NCBI GenBank assembly: GCA_964586235.1
Contig: CAZPIO010000020.1
Coordinates: 1 to 64,000 of the forward strand
Direction: 5' to 3'
From: JAUCQB01 sp964586235
GTDB taxonomy: Bacteria; Planctomycetota; Phycisphaerae; UBA1845; PWPN01
Length of the DNA stretch: 64,000 nucleotides
Under the pieces are notes generated by a model. The model did no database searches. It was not told the origin of the DNA and saw only the letters and a program-made list of their open reading frames with translations. Of the stretch, positions 1-8,898 are shown piece by piece (positions within the stretch are counted from its first letter, which is position 1; each line of letters opens with the position of its first letter). Both the position numbers and the translations under genes were made by a program.

Positions 1-2
1 TT

Positions 3-731
3 TTCGCCCTGATCGTCTTTGCCCCGCAACTCCAGGGCAACGGGGGTGGCATTTTCTGCGCCGCCTGGTGGCTGATGGCCGGACCGCTTGCCATCGTGCT
101 GGTTTTCGTTGCCAGCGACCTGGCAGTTGCGTATCTCCGCATTCCACCTCGAGCTCGCCGGCCGCTGCGGCTGACCTTGGCTGTACTGCTCGCCGCGTTG
201 CTCGGATGGCTCCTGTGGACGGTGAGCGGCCGTCTGCTCGGCCTCGAAATCTCCAGCGGCACGAACGCCCTCAATGCTTCGATCATCCTGGGCATCATGG
301 CCTTGCCGACCGTGGTCAGCGTCTCGGAAGATGCCCTCCAGGCGGTTGGCCGCGAGTTGCGGGAAGGGGCCTACGCCCTCGGCACTACTCGCGCGGAGGC
401 GATGCTCGGCGTGGTGATCCCCGCTGCCAGGAGCGGGATCTGCGCGGCCGTGATCCTCGGAATCATGCGTGCCGTCGGTGAGACAATGGTGGTCCTGATG
501 GCCTCCGGCAACGCCGCCCAGATTCCGGAGCCGTTCTACAACCTGTTAATGCCGGTTCGTACCTTGACCGCGACCATCGCCCAGGACATGGGTGAAGCCG
601 ACCAGGTGACGGGTTCGGCCCGCTACCACGTGCTGTTCGCCATGGCGGCCTGCTTGCTGTTGCTGTCGTACGTTTTCAATCTGCTCAGTGAAACGTTTGT
701 GAGGAGAACGGGTTTCAAGGTGAAGCGCTGA
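3..731 (+). CDS. pstC: Phosphate ABC transporter permease PstC (5' truncated by window edge)
   Basis: C-terminal 242 residues of the inner-membrane permease PstC, half of the transmembrane channel of the high-affinity phosphate importer PstSCAB. The frame is open from base 3, so the start lies outside the window. Hydrophobic helices alternate through the fragment. The cytoplasmic EAA loop that contacts the ATPase PstB is clear at about residues 120-150 (EGAYALGTTRAEAML, then IPAAR), and a final membrane helix precedes a basic tail (VRRTGFKVKR). The stop codon lies two bases before the pstA start, so the genes are one operon with pstA, pstB and phoU. A pstS gene would be expected upstream. Identity is secure from the motifs and gene order. 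Confidence 0.93.
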   Translation, partial: FALIVFAPQLQGNGGGIFCAAWWLMAGPLAIVLVFVASDLAVAYLRIPPRARRPLRLTLAVLLAALLGWLLWTVSGRLLGLEISSGTNALNASIILGIMALPTVVSVSEDALQAVGRELREGAYALGTTRAEAMLGVVIPAARSGICAAVILGIMRAVGETMVVLMASGNAAQIPEPFYNLLMPVRTLTATIAQDMGEADQVTGSARYHVLFAMAACLLLLSYVFNLLSETFVRRTGFKVKR

Positions 732-733
732 TC

Positions 734-2083
734 ATGCAGACGACCTCGCGCAGACTGGTCAATCGATCCTTCACCGGGATGGGGCTGGCTTCGATCGCGC
801 TGCTGGCCGTTGCCTTGCTGGTCATCCTCTATCCGATCGTGGTTCGGGGAGCCGGCGCGATGGTCTTCAAGGCGACCGTCGAGCACCGGCGGCTGCAGTT
901 CGATCTGTTCGAGCACGGCGACGGGGCGATTGTAGAGGCCGAGTTCGCCCGGGCCAGGCAAGCCCGAGAGCCGGTCTATCAGATGCTCGCCGCCTTCGAA
1001 AAAGAGCTCGAAGACAAGGGCTTTGCCGCTCGCCGCCAGTACGAGGACTCGCTGGACGAGGTCAAGAACGCTGTGAACGAGCTGCTCGGCCCCGCGCCCG
1101 GCGAGCCCAAGCCGGTGCTGCCGCGTGATCAATACGGGCAGCCGCGCTGGGATGGCGCCCAGGTCAAGCTTCACCGCCTGCTCTATGCCGAAACCTACGA
1201 CTACTCCGATCCCACGCGGATGGGCAGGAAGGTCGACGTGCCGCGGGTCGACGAGTTCAAGGGAACCGCTCTCGAGCCGCTTTTCCCGTACGTCGCGCAG
1301 AACCTGGACCGCATGCTCCTGCCGCGATGGACCTTCTATTGGGGCTTCCTCACCGACGTATCGAAAGATGCGCACTTTTTCGGAGGCATCTGGCCCGAAC
1401 TGCTGGGGACTTTCTATCTGACCATTGGCGCCGTGCTGTTCGCCGTGCCGATGGGAGTTATCTCGGCAATCTACCTCGTGGAGTACGCCAGCGAGTCGAG
1501 TCTCGTCGTCCGCCTGATCCGGAGCTGCATCAGCACCCTGGCGGGTGTGCCCAGCATCGTCTTCGGCCTGTTCGGCCTGGCCTTCTTCATCAATGCGATC
1601 CACGTGTCCGAATCCAAGAGCGTGCTGGCGGGCTCATTGACGCTGGCGTTCCTCATCCTGCCGTTGGTCATTCGGGCTTCGGAGGAAGCCATCCGGTCGG
1701 TTCCGCACACGTACAAGGAAGCCTCGCTGAGCCTGGGCGCCGGCAAATGGCGCACGATCGTGCGAGTCATTCTGCCGTCGGCTTTGCCCGGCATTCTGAC
1801 CGGTGTGGTCATCAGCATGGGCCGGGCCGCCGGCGAGACCGCGCCGATCATGTTCACCGCGGCGGTCAGCGTCGGGCTGCCGCTGAGCCTGCGGGAAACG
1901 CTCAGCCAGCCGACGCCCGCGCTGCCCTGGAACATCTACAATATCTGCACCGAACACCAGGCGGTCGATGAGATCCGCCACGTGCAATATGGGATGGTTT
2001 TCGCGCTGGTACTGTTGGTCTTGTTGCTGAACTCCGCGGCCATTTTCCTGCGGGCCCGGATCTCCAGTCGTTTGAGAAAGTAA
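734..2083 (+). CDS. pstA: Phosphate ABC transporter permease PstA with large exported insertion
   Basis: Second permease subunit of the phosphate importer, 449 residues, against about 300 in Escherichia coli. A first helix at residues 15-37 is followed by roughly 170 mostly polar, charged residues (about 40-215, with Glu/Lys/Arg-rich helical stretches) predicted to lie outside the membrane. The ordinary permease core starts near residue 223 (LLGTFYLTIGAVLFAVPMG). The EAA loop is at about 316-345 (EEAIRSVPHTYKEASLSLG, then LPSALPG), followed by the typical GRAAGETAPIMF segment. It sits two bases after pstC and five before pstB. What the insertion does is unknown; contact with PstS or the cell envelope is only a guess. 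Confidence 0.93.
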   Translation: MQTTSRRLVNRSFTGMGLASIALLAVALLVILYPIVVRGAGAMVFKATVEHRRLQFDLFEHGDGAIVEAEFARARQAREPVYQMLAAFEKELEDKGFAARRQYEDSLDEVKNAVNELLGPAPGEPKPVLPRDQYGQPRWDGAQVKLHRLLYAETYDYSDPTRMGRKVDVPRVDEFKGTALEPLFPYVAQNLDRMLLPRWTFYWGFLTDVSKDAHFFGGIWPELLGTFYLTIGAVLFAVPMGVISAIYLVEYASESSLVVRLIRSCISTLAGVPSIVFGLFGLAFFINAIHVSESKSVLAGSLTLAFLILPLVIRASEEAIRSVPHTYKEASLSLGAGKWRTIVRVILPSALPGILTGVVISMGRAAGETAPIMFTAAVSVGLPLSLRETLSQPTPALPWNIYNICTEHQAVDEIRHVQYGMVFALVLLVLLLNSAAIFLRARISSRLRK

Positions 2084-2088
2084 CGGAT

Positions 2089-2922
2089 ATGCCTGTGGCG
2101 GAACTGAAACGGATAGTCTCGGTGAGAATGGATCACGGCGAGCACGGCTCACCAAGGCCGGATACCAGGCCGGCTCACGTGCGCGCGGAGGAGTTCTCGG
2201 TTTTCTACCATCACAACGAGGCCGTCAAGCAGGCGACGATAGGGATTCCTTACGGCAAGGTGACCGCCATCATCGGGCCGAGCGGTTGCGGAAAGAGCAC
2301 CCTGCTGCGGGCGATTAACCGGATGAACGATCTGATTCCCGGCTGCCGGACCGCCGGCCGGCTGATCCTTGACGGCGAGGACATCTACGGCCCGCGGATC
2401 GACGTGACCGCCCTGCGCAAGCGGGTCGGCATGGTGTTTCAGAAGCCCAATCCCTTCCCCAAGACCGTGTTCGATAACGTGGCTTTCGGCCCGCGGATCC
2501 ACGGTATCCGCAACAAGAGCGACCTGGCCGCCGCGGTCGAGGAGAGCCTGAGGCGGGCGGCCTTGTGGGAGGAAGTGAAGGATCGGCTGGGCGAGAACGC
2601 TCTCGGCCTGTCGGGCGGGCAGCAGCAGCGGTTGTGCATCGCCCGGGCCCTGGCCGTGCGGCCCGATCTGCTGCTGATGGACGAGCCGACCTCGGCCCTC
2701 GACCCGATTGCCACCGACCGCATCGAAGACCTCATCAACGAGCTTCGCGGCGAATACACCGTGGTCATCGTCACCCACAACATGCAGCAGGCCGCCCGTG
2801 TTTCCGACATGACCGCTTTCATGTACGTGGGCGAGCTGGTCGAGTTCGACTCGACCTCGAAGCTGTTCACCAACCCGAGCCAGCCGAGGACGCAGGATTA
2901 CATTACGGGGCGGTTTGGATAA
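2089..2922 (+). CDS. pstB: Phosphate ABC transporter ATP-binding protein PstB
   Basis: Cytoplasmic ATPase that powers phosphate import, 277 residues. The Walker A motif GPSGCGKST is at residues 63-71, the signature LSGGQQQRLCIARALA lies mid-protein, and Walker B with the switch residues is LLLMDEPTSALDP. The H-loop His is in VIVTHNMQQA. The C-terminus (LFTNPSQPRTQDYITGRFG) is the PstB-specific ending that separates it from other ABC ATPases. The N-terminus carries about 20 more residues than E. coli PstB, and an internal ATG at 2128 would also give a full domain; the first ATG is kept because it is five bases after pstA. The gene is three bases upstream of phoU. Confidence 0.96.
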   Translation: MPVAELKRIVSVRMDHGEHGSPRPDTRPAHVRAEEFSVFYHHNEAVKQATIGIPYGKVTAIIGPSGCGKSTLLRAINRMNDLIPGCRTAGRLILDGEDIYGPRIDVTALRKRVGMVFQKPNPFPKTVFDNVAFGPRIHGIRNKSDLAAAVEESLRRAALWEEVKDRLGENALGLSGGQQQRLCIARALAVRPDLLLMDEPTSALDPIATDRIEDLINELRGEYTVVIVTHNMQQAARVSDMTAFMYVGELVEFDSTSKLFTNPSQPRTQDYITGRFG

Positions 2923-2925
2923 GAC

Positions 2926-3591
2926 ATGGCGACACATTTTGTCAATCTGCTCGATGAACTGATGCGGCGGTCGCTTCGCATGGCGGCTGCGGTCGAGGAC
3001 ATGCTGCTGGAGGCCTGTGAGGCGACGACCTACGCGGACCATGCCTTGGCCAGGCGGATCATCGACCGCGACACCGAGATCGACGCCGAGGAGGTGGCCA
3101 TCGAGGCCGAGGCCATGCGGCTGATGACCCTCTTTCAGCCAATGGGCTCGGACATGCGCCGTCTGTGCGCCATCCTCAAGGTCAACAACGACCTTGAGCG
3201 AATCGCCGACTGCGCGGTCAACATTGCCGAGCGCGTGGCTCACCTGCAGCCCGACACCCTGGTCGAGGCCCGCAACGATCTCAAGGAGATCTATCCGGTC
3301 GTCCGCCGGATGCTGCATGGAGCGATTCACGCCTATGCCACGCTCGACGGCCAGGCCGCCGAGAAGGTGCGTATCGAGGATGAGGTCATCGACGCCTTTT
3401 ACGGCAACTTCATCCGCAAACTGGTCACCGAGGCCGCCAAATCGCCCGAGGCCATGGCCTCCCACCTGGACATCCTCTCGATCGCCAAGAATCTCGAGCG
3501 CACCGCCGACCACGCGGTGAACGTCGCGGAGGATGTGATCTTCCTTGTCACCGGTGAGATTGTCCGCCACAGCCCGCAACCGGGGCCATGA
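2926..3591 (+). CDS. phoU: Phosphate signalling protein PhoU
   Basis: PhoU, 221 residues, negative regulator that links PstSCAB to the PhoR/PhoB phosphate response and restrains phosphate uptake. Two three-helix PhoU repeats are visible, each with the acidic metal-binding pattern around a conserved NNDLERIADCAVNIAERV (first repeat, about residue 85) and KNLERTADHAVNVAEDVIF (second repeat, about residue 188). The length is usual for the family. It is the last gene of the pst operon, starting three bases after pstB. No phoR/phoB genes follow, because the next gene is convergent cysK. Confidence 0.95.
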   Translation: MATHFVNLLDELMRRSLRMAAAVEDMLLEACEATTYADHALARRIIDRDTEIDAEEVAIEAEAMRLMTLFQPMGSDMRRLCAILKVNNDLERIADCAVNIAERVAHLQPDTLVEARNDLKEIYPVVRRMLHGAIHAYATLDGQAAEKVRIEDEVIDAFYGNFIRKLVTEAAKSPEAMASHLDILSIAKNLERTADHAVNVAEDVIFLVTGEIVRHSPQPGP

Positions 3592-3601
3592 CACCTGGTT
3601 C

Positions 3602-4489
<888 letters not shown>

Positions 4490-4946
4490 GGCGTGTTCTT
4501 CTCCTTGCCAGGGCTAAGCATAGCCGACTCCGCCCGACCGAGCACGAGGGAGGCTCGGTGCGACTGGGGCGAGAGCCGGATGACCCGCTGGCGCGCGTGG
4601 TCGTGCAATCTGAAACGGACAAATGGCCAAGGTATCGGGTAGAATACCGACCCGGAGGCCTGAGCCGGGCCGCGGGCTCCTGGAAATCACTATAAGCCAT
4701 TTGCGCTTAATGAGTTACTGCGACCGATGCCGCCGAACCGTATTGTCAGTGTCAATGTAGATCATGATCTGTGAATAGCTAACCTTGGATTCTTAAGTGT
4801 TGCGCAGGGTAATAACCTTGTATTTTTAAGTGCTGCGTATGGAAACAACCTTGTGTTTTTGAAGGCTGGGCATGGAAGTAACCTGGTAATCTTAAGTGCG
4901 GTGCAGGGTGGTATTCGACGCTTTCATGCAACCGGGAGGGTGTGTC
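4490..4946. other. 457-base intergenic region, AT-rich toward the sulfatase
   Basis: Divergent promoter region between cysK (minus) and the sulfatase (plus). The left part is ordinary GC-rich sequence. From about 4690 it turns AT-rich and contains four tandem 33-bp repeats (4780-4911, listed separately) that end 35 bases before the sulfatase start codon. No tRNA, riboswitch or clear sigma-70 promoter was recognised. Confidence 0.6.
4780..4911 (+). repeat. Four imperfect 33-bp tandem repeats upstream of sulfatase
   Basis: Four head-to-tail units, each exactly 33 bases: 4780-4812, 4813-4845, 4846-4878 and 4879-4911. All share the core AACCTNG at the start, a T-rich centre (TTCTTAAGTG-like) and a G-rich end (GCRYAKGG-like). 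Read in the frame beginning at 4781 they encode 11-residue repeats of the type NNLVFLSAAYG, and differences between units fall mostly on third codon positions. That frame has a stop just upstream (TGA 4772-4774) and no ATG, so expression as a peptide is unproven. The alternative is a DNA-level array, since 33 bp is about three helical turns. Confidence 0.9.
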
Positions 4947-6503
4947 ATGGCGAATCAGCGACGTCGGGAAACGAAATGGACGGGGCTGACGGTGGCGGTC
5001 GCGGCGGCGGCGTTAGCCGTTGTGGTGTCGCCGACATTCGGTCAGACGGACGCGCGGCGGGTCCGGCAGCCGAACATACTGGTCATCATGTCCGACGAGC
5101 ACAACGCGTCGGTGATGGGCTGCGCGGACAACAAGATTGCCCGGACGCCGAACCTCGACCGCCTCGCCGGCCGCGGCATCCTCTTCAATGCCCACTACAC
5201 GACCTCGCCGCTGTGCGCGCCGGCCCGGGCGTCGTTCACTCTCGGCAAGTACATCAGCCACATCGGCGTCTGGAGCAACAGCTCACTGCTGCCGGCCGAC
5301 GACACGCCCTCCCTTCCGCGGATTCTCAACGCGGCGGGCTACGAGTCCTTCCTGTTCGGCAAGATGCACTACGACTCGCAGCACCGCTTCGGCTTCACCG
5401 AAATCGGCAAGGCCGTCACCAACCAGGGCAGCAAGACCGGCGGCATTGGCCGTCGGCGGCCGGATGATCTGGCACCGCCGACTGGGCTCTCGGGGCGTTT
5501 TGACCAGTTTCACCCCGGTGACCGCTCGGGACCCCTTGACCATGACCGCAAGGTCACCGCAGGGGTGACCGGGTTTCTCGCCGGTCGAAAGAAAACGGAC
5601 AAACCGTTCTTCCTGCTGACCGGCTACCTGGCGCCGCACTTCCCGATCATCGTGCCGGAAAAGTACTGGGAGCCGTTCAAGGGCAAGGTTCCCATGCCCG
5701 AGATCCCGCCGGGCTACCTCGACACGCTGCCGCGCAACTACCGCCACCTCCGCGCGGGCTTCCAGGTGGTCAACGTGCCCGACGACACGGTTCGCCGAGG
5801 TCGCGAGCTGTACTACGGATTTGTCCAGTGGATGGACGAGGAGATCGGCAAAGTCCTGAAAGCCCTCGATGACAGCGGCCTGGCCGACGATACCGTGGTG
5901 ATCTACACCACCGACCACGGCGAGAACATGGGCGAGCACGGCCTGTGGTGGAAGAACTGTATGTTCGACAGCGCGGCCAGGACTCCGCTGATCATTTCGT
6001 GGCCGAAGCGCTGGGCGGGCGGCCAGAAGCGCGACGGGGCGTGCTCGCTCGTGGATCTGGTCCAGACCATCGCCGAACTCGGCGGAGCGAAGGTCTCGGC
6101 CGACTGGGACGGCGACTCGATGTGCTCCTGGATGGATGACCCGAAGGCGACGTGGAAGGATCTGGCCGTGAGCGAGTATTACGCCCACAACATCGCCTCG
6201 GGCTATGCGATGCTGCGGGCCGGCCAGTACAAGTATGTCTACCACACGCCACCCGACGCGAAGCATCCGGCCGAGCGGGAACTGCACGATCTGAAGGCCG
6301 ACCCGGGCGAACTGCGAAACCTGGCGTCTGATCCGGCGATGCAGGTCCGGATTCAGGAGATGCACGCCCGGCTGCTGAAGGAGCTGGGTGAAGATCCCGA
6401 CAAGACCGAACTCCGAGCCCGTGCAAGCGACACGTCGGGGCAAGCAGGGAAAGCGAGCGTTGAATCAAAGGCGTCGAAACGCGCGGCCAGAAAGCAGCAG
6501 TAA
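4947..6503 (+). CDS. Exported arylsulfatase-family sulfatase
   Basis: Type I sulfatase, 518 residues, predicted to hydrolyse sulfate esters of carbohydrates or aryl compounds outside the cytoplasm. The ATG at 4947 has GGGAGGG six bases upstream and gives a signal peptide (basic start, hydrophobic AVAAAALAVVVSPTFG, about residues 13-32). The sulfatase signature CAPAR is at residues 90-94; C90 would be converted to formylglycine by a formylglycine-generating or anaerobic maturating enzyme, neither of which is in this window. Metal-binding signatures NILVIMSDEHN (near the N-terminus) and TTDHGENMGEHG (about 330) are present. Its substrate cannot be told. Sulfatases are strikingly numerous in Planctomycetota. 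The 33-bp repeat array immediately upstream is unusual. Confidence 0.92.
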   Translation: MANQRRRETKWTGLTVAVAAAALAVVVSPTFGQTDARRVRQPNILVIMSDEHNASVMGCADNKIARTPNLDRLAGRGILFNAHYTTSPLCAPARASFTLGKYISHIGVWSNSSLLPADDTPSLPRILNAAGYESFLFGKMHYDSQHRFGFTEIGKAVTNQGSKTGGIGRRRPDDLAPPTGLSGRFDQFHPGDRSGPLDHDRKVTAGVTGFLAGRKKTDKPFFLLTGYLAPHFPIIVPEKYWEPFKGKVPMPEIPPGYLDTLPRNYRHLRAGFQVVNVPDDTVRRGRELYYGFVQWMDEEIGKVLKALDDSGLADDTVVIYTTDHGENMGEHGLWWKNCMFDSAARTPLIISWPKRWAGGQKRDGACSLVDLVQTIAELGGAKVSADWDGDSMCSWMDDPKATWKDLAVSEYYAHNIASGYAMLRAGQYKYVYHTPPDAKHPAERELHDLKADPGELRNLASDPAMQVRIQEMHARLLKELGEDPDKTELRARASDTSGQAGKASVESKASKRAARKQQ

Positions 6504-6510
6504 TGCGGTC

Positions 6511-6594
6511 TTGACGAGCCCAGGGGTTTATCCCCTCGGTGTTCACGAAGTACGGAAAGAACCGGCAGGATAAACCTGCCGGCTCGTCAAGAAG
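6511..6594. repeat. Palindromic intergenic element, copy A
   Basis: Two inverted arms, 6511-6540 and 6561-6590, both beginning (on opposite strands) with TTGACGAGCC and each containing its own small hairpin around GTTTATC (GGCAGG-type stem in the right arm). The right arm is closely matched by copies at 8605-8634 and 40367-40396. It lies just after the sulfatase stop codon. Confidence 0.75.
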
Positions 6595-6636
6595 ATCGGC
6601 GTCGGAGACGCCTCCTACGGGCAGTCTTCGGCATCT

Positions 6637-6671
6637 GGCTGACAGCTAAGAGCTGAAAGCTGATAGCTCTT
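6637..6671. repeat. Heptamer array 1 (AGCTGAA-type)
   Basis: Five consecutive seven-base units: GGCTGAC, AGCTAAG, AGCTGAA, AGCTGAT, AGCTCTT. Related heptamer arrays with a CAGCTTT/TCAG core occur at 16847-16874 and 59865-59954. Confidence 0.6.
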
Positions 6672-6674
6672 TTT
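6649..6674 (+). terminator. Possible intrinsic terminator after the sulfatase
   Basis: A six-base stem AGAGCT (6649-6654) pairs with AGCTCT (6665-6670) across a ten-base loop and runs into TTTT (6671-6674). It is built from heptamer array 1 and overlaps the 3' end of the convergent gene. The stem is short, so this is tentative. Confidence 0.35.
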
Positions 6675-8559
6675 AGAACTCATCATACCGCACGAACGCT
6701 TCCATCGCGTAATACTCCGGCAGGCCGAGCTTGTTGAAGATCGCGGCCGTCTCGGTGTTGCGGGCCTCGGCCCGCTGCCAGAATTCGCGGTCGTCGTACG
6801 GACCGGGGAACAGGGCCTTGTCCTTCTGCGACTGGTGCTTGAAGATGCCGAAGATCTTGCGCTGCAATTCCGTTCGCGAGAACGGGATCACCACGTCGAT
6901 CACGTCCGGTTCCCACTCCTGCCATGCCCCGCGATAGAGCCATACCTGCACCGGTTTCTCCTCGGGCGAAAGCCGCCTGAGCGCCGCGAAGATGGCCTCG
7001 GCGCACAAGCGGTGTGTTCCGTGCGGATCGGACAGTTCGCCGGCCACGAACACCCACTCCGGGCGCACGCGGCGAATCAGGGCGGTGATAATCTCGACGT
7101 CCCGCTCGCTGATCGGCCGCTTGCGGACCTCGCCGGTCTGGTAGAACGGCAGGTCGAGGAAGTGGGCGTTCTGCACCGCAATGCCCATCGACCGGCAGGC
7201 CGCGAGGGCCTCCGACTCGCGAATCCGCTTCTTGATCTCCTGCACCTCGAAGCTGTCGACTTCCCCCGGCTTCTTGTCCGCCAGGAACTTGTGGACCTTC
7301 TCGTAGAAAGCGGTCGTGGGCGTGGTGTCGAGCTTGAAGGTGTGGTTCAGGTCCGACCAGAAATCCAGCATCTGAAGTGTATGATCGTCGCCCACGGCGA
7401 TGCTGCCGTTGGTCATGTAGGCCACGTGGACTTCGTTTTCGCGCTGAACGAGCCGGGTCAGTGTGCCCCCCATGCTGATCACGTCGTCGTCCGGGTGCGG
7501 GCTGAAGCAGAGCATTCTCTTGCGAGTCGCCATCATGTTCTTGGTGACGATGGTGGCCGAAAGCCGCTGGTAGGTCCGATGGTTGAGCCGGTCGGCCGAG
7601 CCGATTTCCCTGACCAGCGAGGAAAGATGATTCGAATCGTAATCCTCCGGGTCGAGCTTGAGGATGCTCTTGCCGGTTTTGAGGCTCAGCCAGATGACCG
7701 CGCGGAGCTGGCTTTCCGGCGTCCAGTCGATCTCGCCGAGTTGCCAGGGCGACGCCAGGCGCGTCAGCTCGCCGGCCGCCGCCCGACCGGTGAAAACCTC
7801 GGCGTTCGGATGGTTCTGCAGGAAACTCGCCGGCACGGCATGAGTCACCGGCCCTTCGATGGCCTTGCGGATGATCGGGGCTTTCTGTTCACCGAACGCC
7901 AGCAGAATGATCCGCCGTGCCTTCAGGATGGTCCCGACGCCCATGGTGATCGCACGGCGGGGCACGTTGGCCTCGCCGAAGAAGTCGGCCGCCGCGTCCC
8001 GACGCGTCACCGCGTCCAGGTCGATCAGCCGGGTCCGCGAATCGATTAATGACCCCGGCTCGTTGAAGCCGATGTGCCCGGTCCGCCCAATCCCCAGGAT
8101 CTGAACGTCGATTCCGCCGGCTTCCTCGATCCACTTCTCGTACTGCTGGCAGTAGGCCGGAACGTCGTCCTCGGCGACGGTTCCATCGGGCACGCGGGTG
8201 TTCTCGGGCCGGATATTGACATGGTCGAAGAAGTTCTCCTGCATCCACCGCCGGTAGCTCTGGATGCTGTCCGGGCGCATGGGGTAGTACTCGTCGAGGT
8301 TGAACGTGATCACCCGCGAGAAATCGAGGCCCTCCTCCTCGTGCAGCCTGATCAGCTCCACGTACACGTTGATGGGCGTGTTCCCGGTTGCCAGCCCAAG
8401 GACTGTCTTGCGGTCTTGGGCGTTGTTCTGGCGGATGGTCTCGGCAATGAGATGTGCGACCTTGTGGGCCGCTTCCACGTCGGTCGAACACACGCTGCCC
8501 CGGATCTTCTCCAGGGCGGTGAACGCCGGTCCGGTGAGAACAGGTTCCCTGCGCAGCAC
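6673..8559 (-). CDS. Glucosamine-6-phosphate deaminase-like / PIG-L deacetylase fusion
   Basis: 628-residue two-domain protein. Residues about 20-330 are NagB-like: SugarP-isomerase motifs LGLATGNTP, FNLDEYYPM and GIGRTGHIGFNEPG are clear. In E. coli NagB the last motif has an Asp (D141) two residues before the catalytic His; here it is Thr, although the His and the following Glu are kept. Residues about 345-628 are a PIG-L/LmbE de-N-acetylase domain with the zinc motif SPHPDDD (near 353) and a second DPHGTHR motif. The same fusion is known from Bacteroidetes (BT_0258-type proteins). The likely role is amino-sugar metabolism, deacetylating GlcNAc-type compounds and acting on the product; the altered NagB site makes the exact reaction uncertain. 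Confidence 0.85.
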   Translation of the reverse strand: MLRREPVLTGPAFTALEKIRGSVCSTDVEAAHKVAHLIAETIRQNNAQDRKTVLGLATGNTPINVYVELIRLHEEEGLDFSRVITFNLDEYYPMRPDSIQSYRRWMQENFFDHVNIRPENTRVPDGTVAEDDVPAYCQQYEKWIEEAGGIDVQILGIGRTGHIGFNEPGSLIDSRTRLIDLDAVTRRDAAADFFGEANVPRRAITMGVGTILKARRIILLAFGEQKAPIIRKAIEGPVTHAVPASFLQNHPNAEVFTGRAAAGELTRLASPWQLGEIDWTPESQLRAVIWLSLKTGKSILKLDPEDYDSNHLSSLVREIGSADRLNHRTYQRLSATIVTKNMMATRKRMLCFSPHPDDDVISMGGTLTRLVQRENEVHVAYMTNGSIAVGDDHTLQMLDFWSDLNHTFKLDTTPTTAFYEKVHKFLADKKPGEVDSFEVQEIKKRIRESEALAACRSMGIAVQNAHFLDLPFYQTGEVRKRPISERDVEIITALIRRVRPEWVFVAGELSDPHGTHRLCAEAIFAALRRLSPEEKPVQVWLYRGAWQEWEPDVIDVVIPFSRTELQRKIFGIFKHQSQKDKALFPGPYDDREFWQRAEARNTETAAIFNKLGLPEYYAMEAFVRYDEF

Positions 8560-8898
8560 GTTTTTGTCTCCAACCGGTTGCAGGAGCGGCCCGCAGCCGC
8601 GGCCTTGACGAGCCGGCGGGTTTATCCCGCCGGTGGAGCGGCTTCCAGCCGCGATCTCTTCTGTAGGAGCGGCTCGCCACAGCGGGTTTCGCGCCGCTCA
8701 ACTTGCAGCCGCGATTCGACCCGTGCGGGCCGCACGCGCCGAGACTCCCCCGCGATGGGCATCGTCCGCCCGGCGCACCGAGACACTATATCGCCCAACG
8801 ACCGGCAGGCAAGCGGCGGTGGCCCCACCGCAGCGTAGCGGTTAATATCGTGGGGTTTCGCGGAGTATAAGACGCCTGTTTTTGTCGAGGACGTGAGG
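8560..8898. other. 339-base divergent intergenic region with REP-like hairpins
   Basis: Lies between the divergent NagB/PIG-L and aminotransferase genes. Most of it is made of palindromic elements: the TTGACGAGCC element (8605-8634) and several GAGCGGC...GCCGC hairpins (8579-8700). The last 60 bases are ordinary sequence and should carry the aminotransferase promoter, but no clear -35/-10 pair was seen. Confidence 0.6.
8579..8698. repeat. Cluster of REP-like GAGCGGC hairpins plus palindromic element copy B
   Basis: Units GCAGGAGCGGC (8579) with GCAGCCGCGG, GTGGAGCGGC (8633) with CAGCCGCGATC, and GTAGGAGCGGC (8662), flank a copy of the TTGACGAGCC element at 8605-8634 with its perfect hairpin CCGGCGGG-TTTAT-CCCGCCGG. 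The GTAG lead followed by a GC-rich hairpin is the format of REP sequences handled by RAYT transposases in other bacteria. Confidence 0.65.

Noticed and set aside
4780..4911. CRISPR array
   Set aside because: Units are contiguous and degenerate with no unique spacers.
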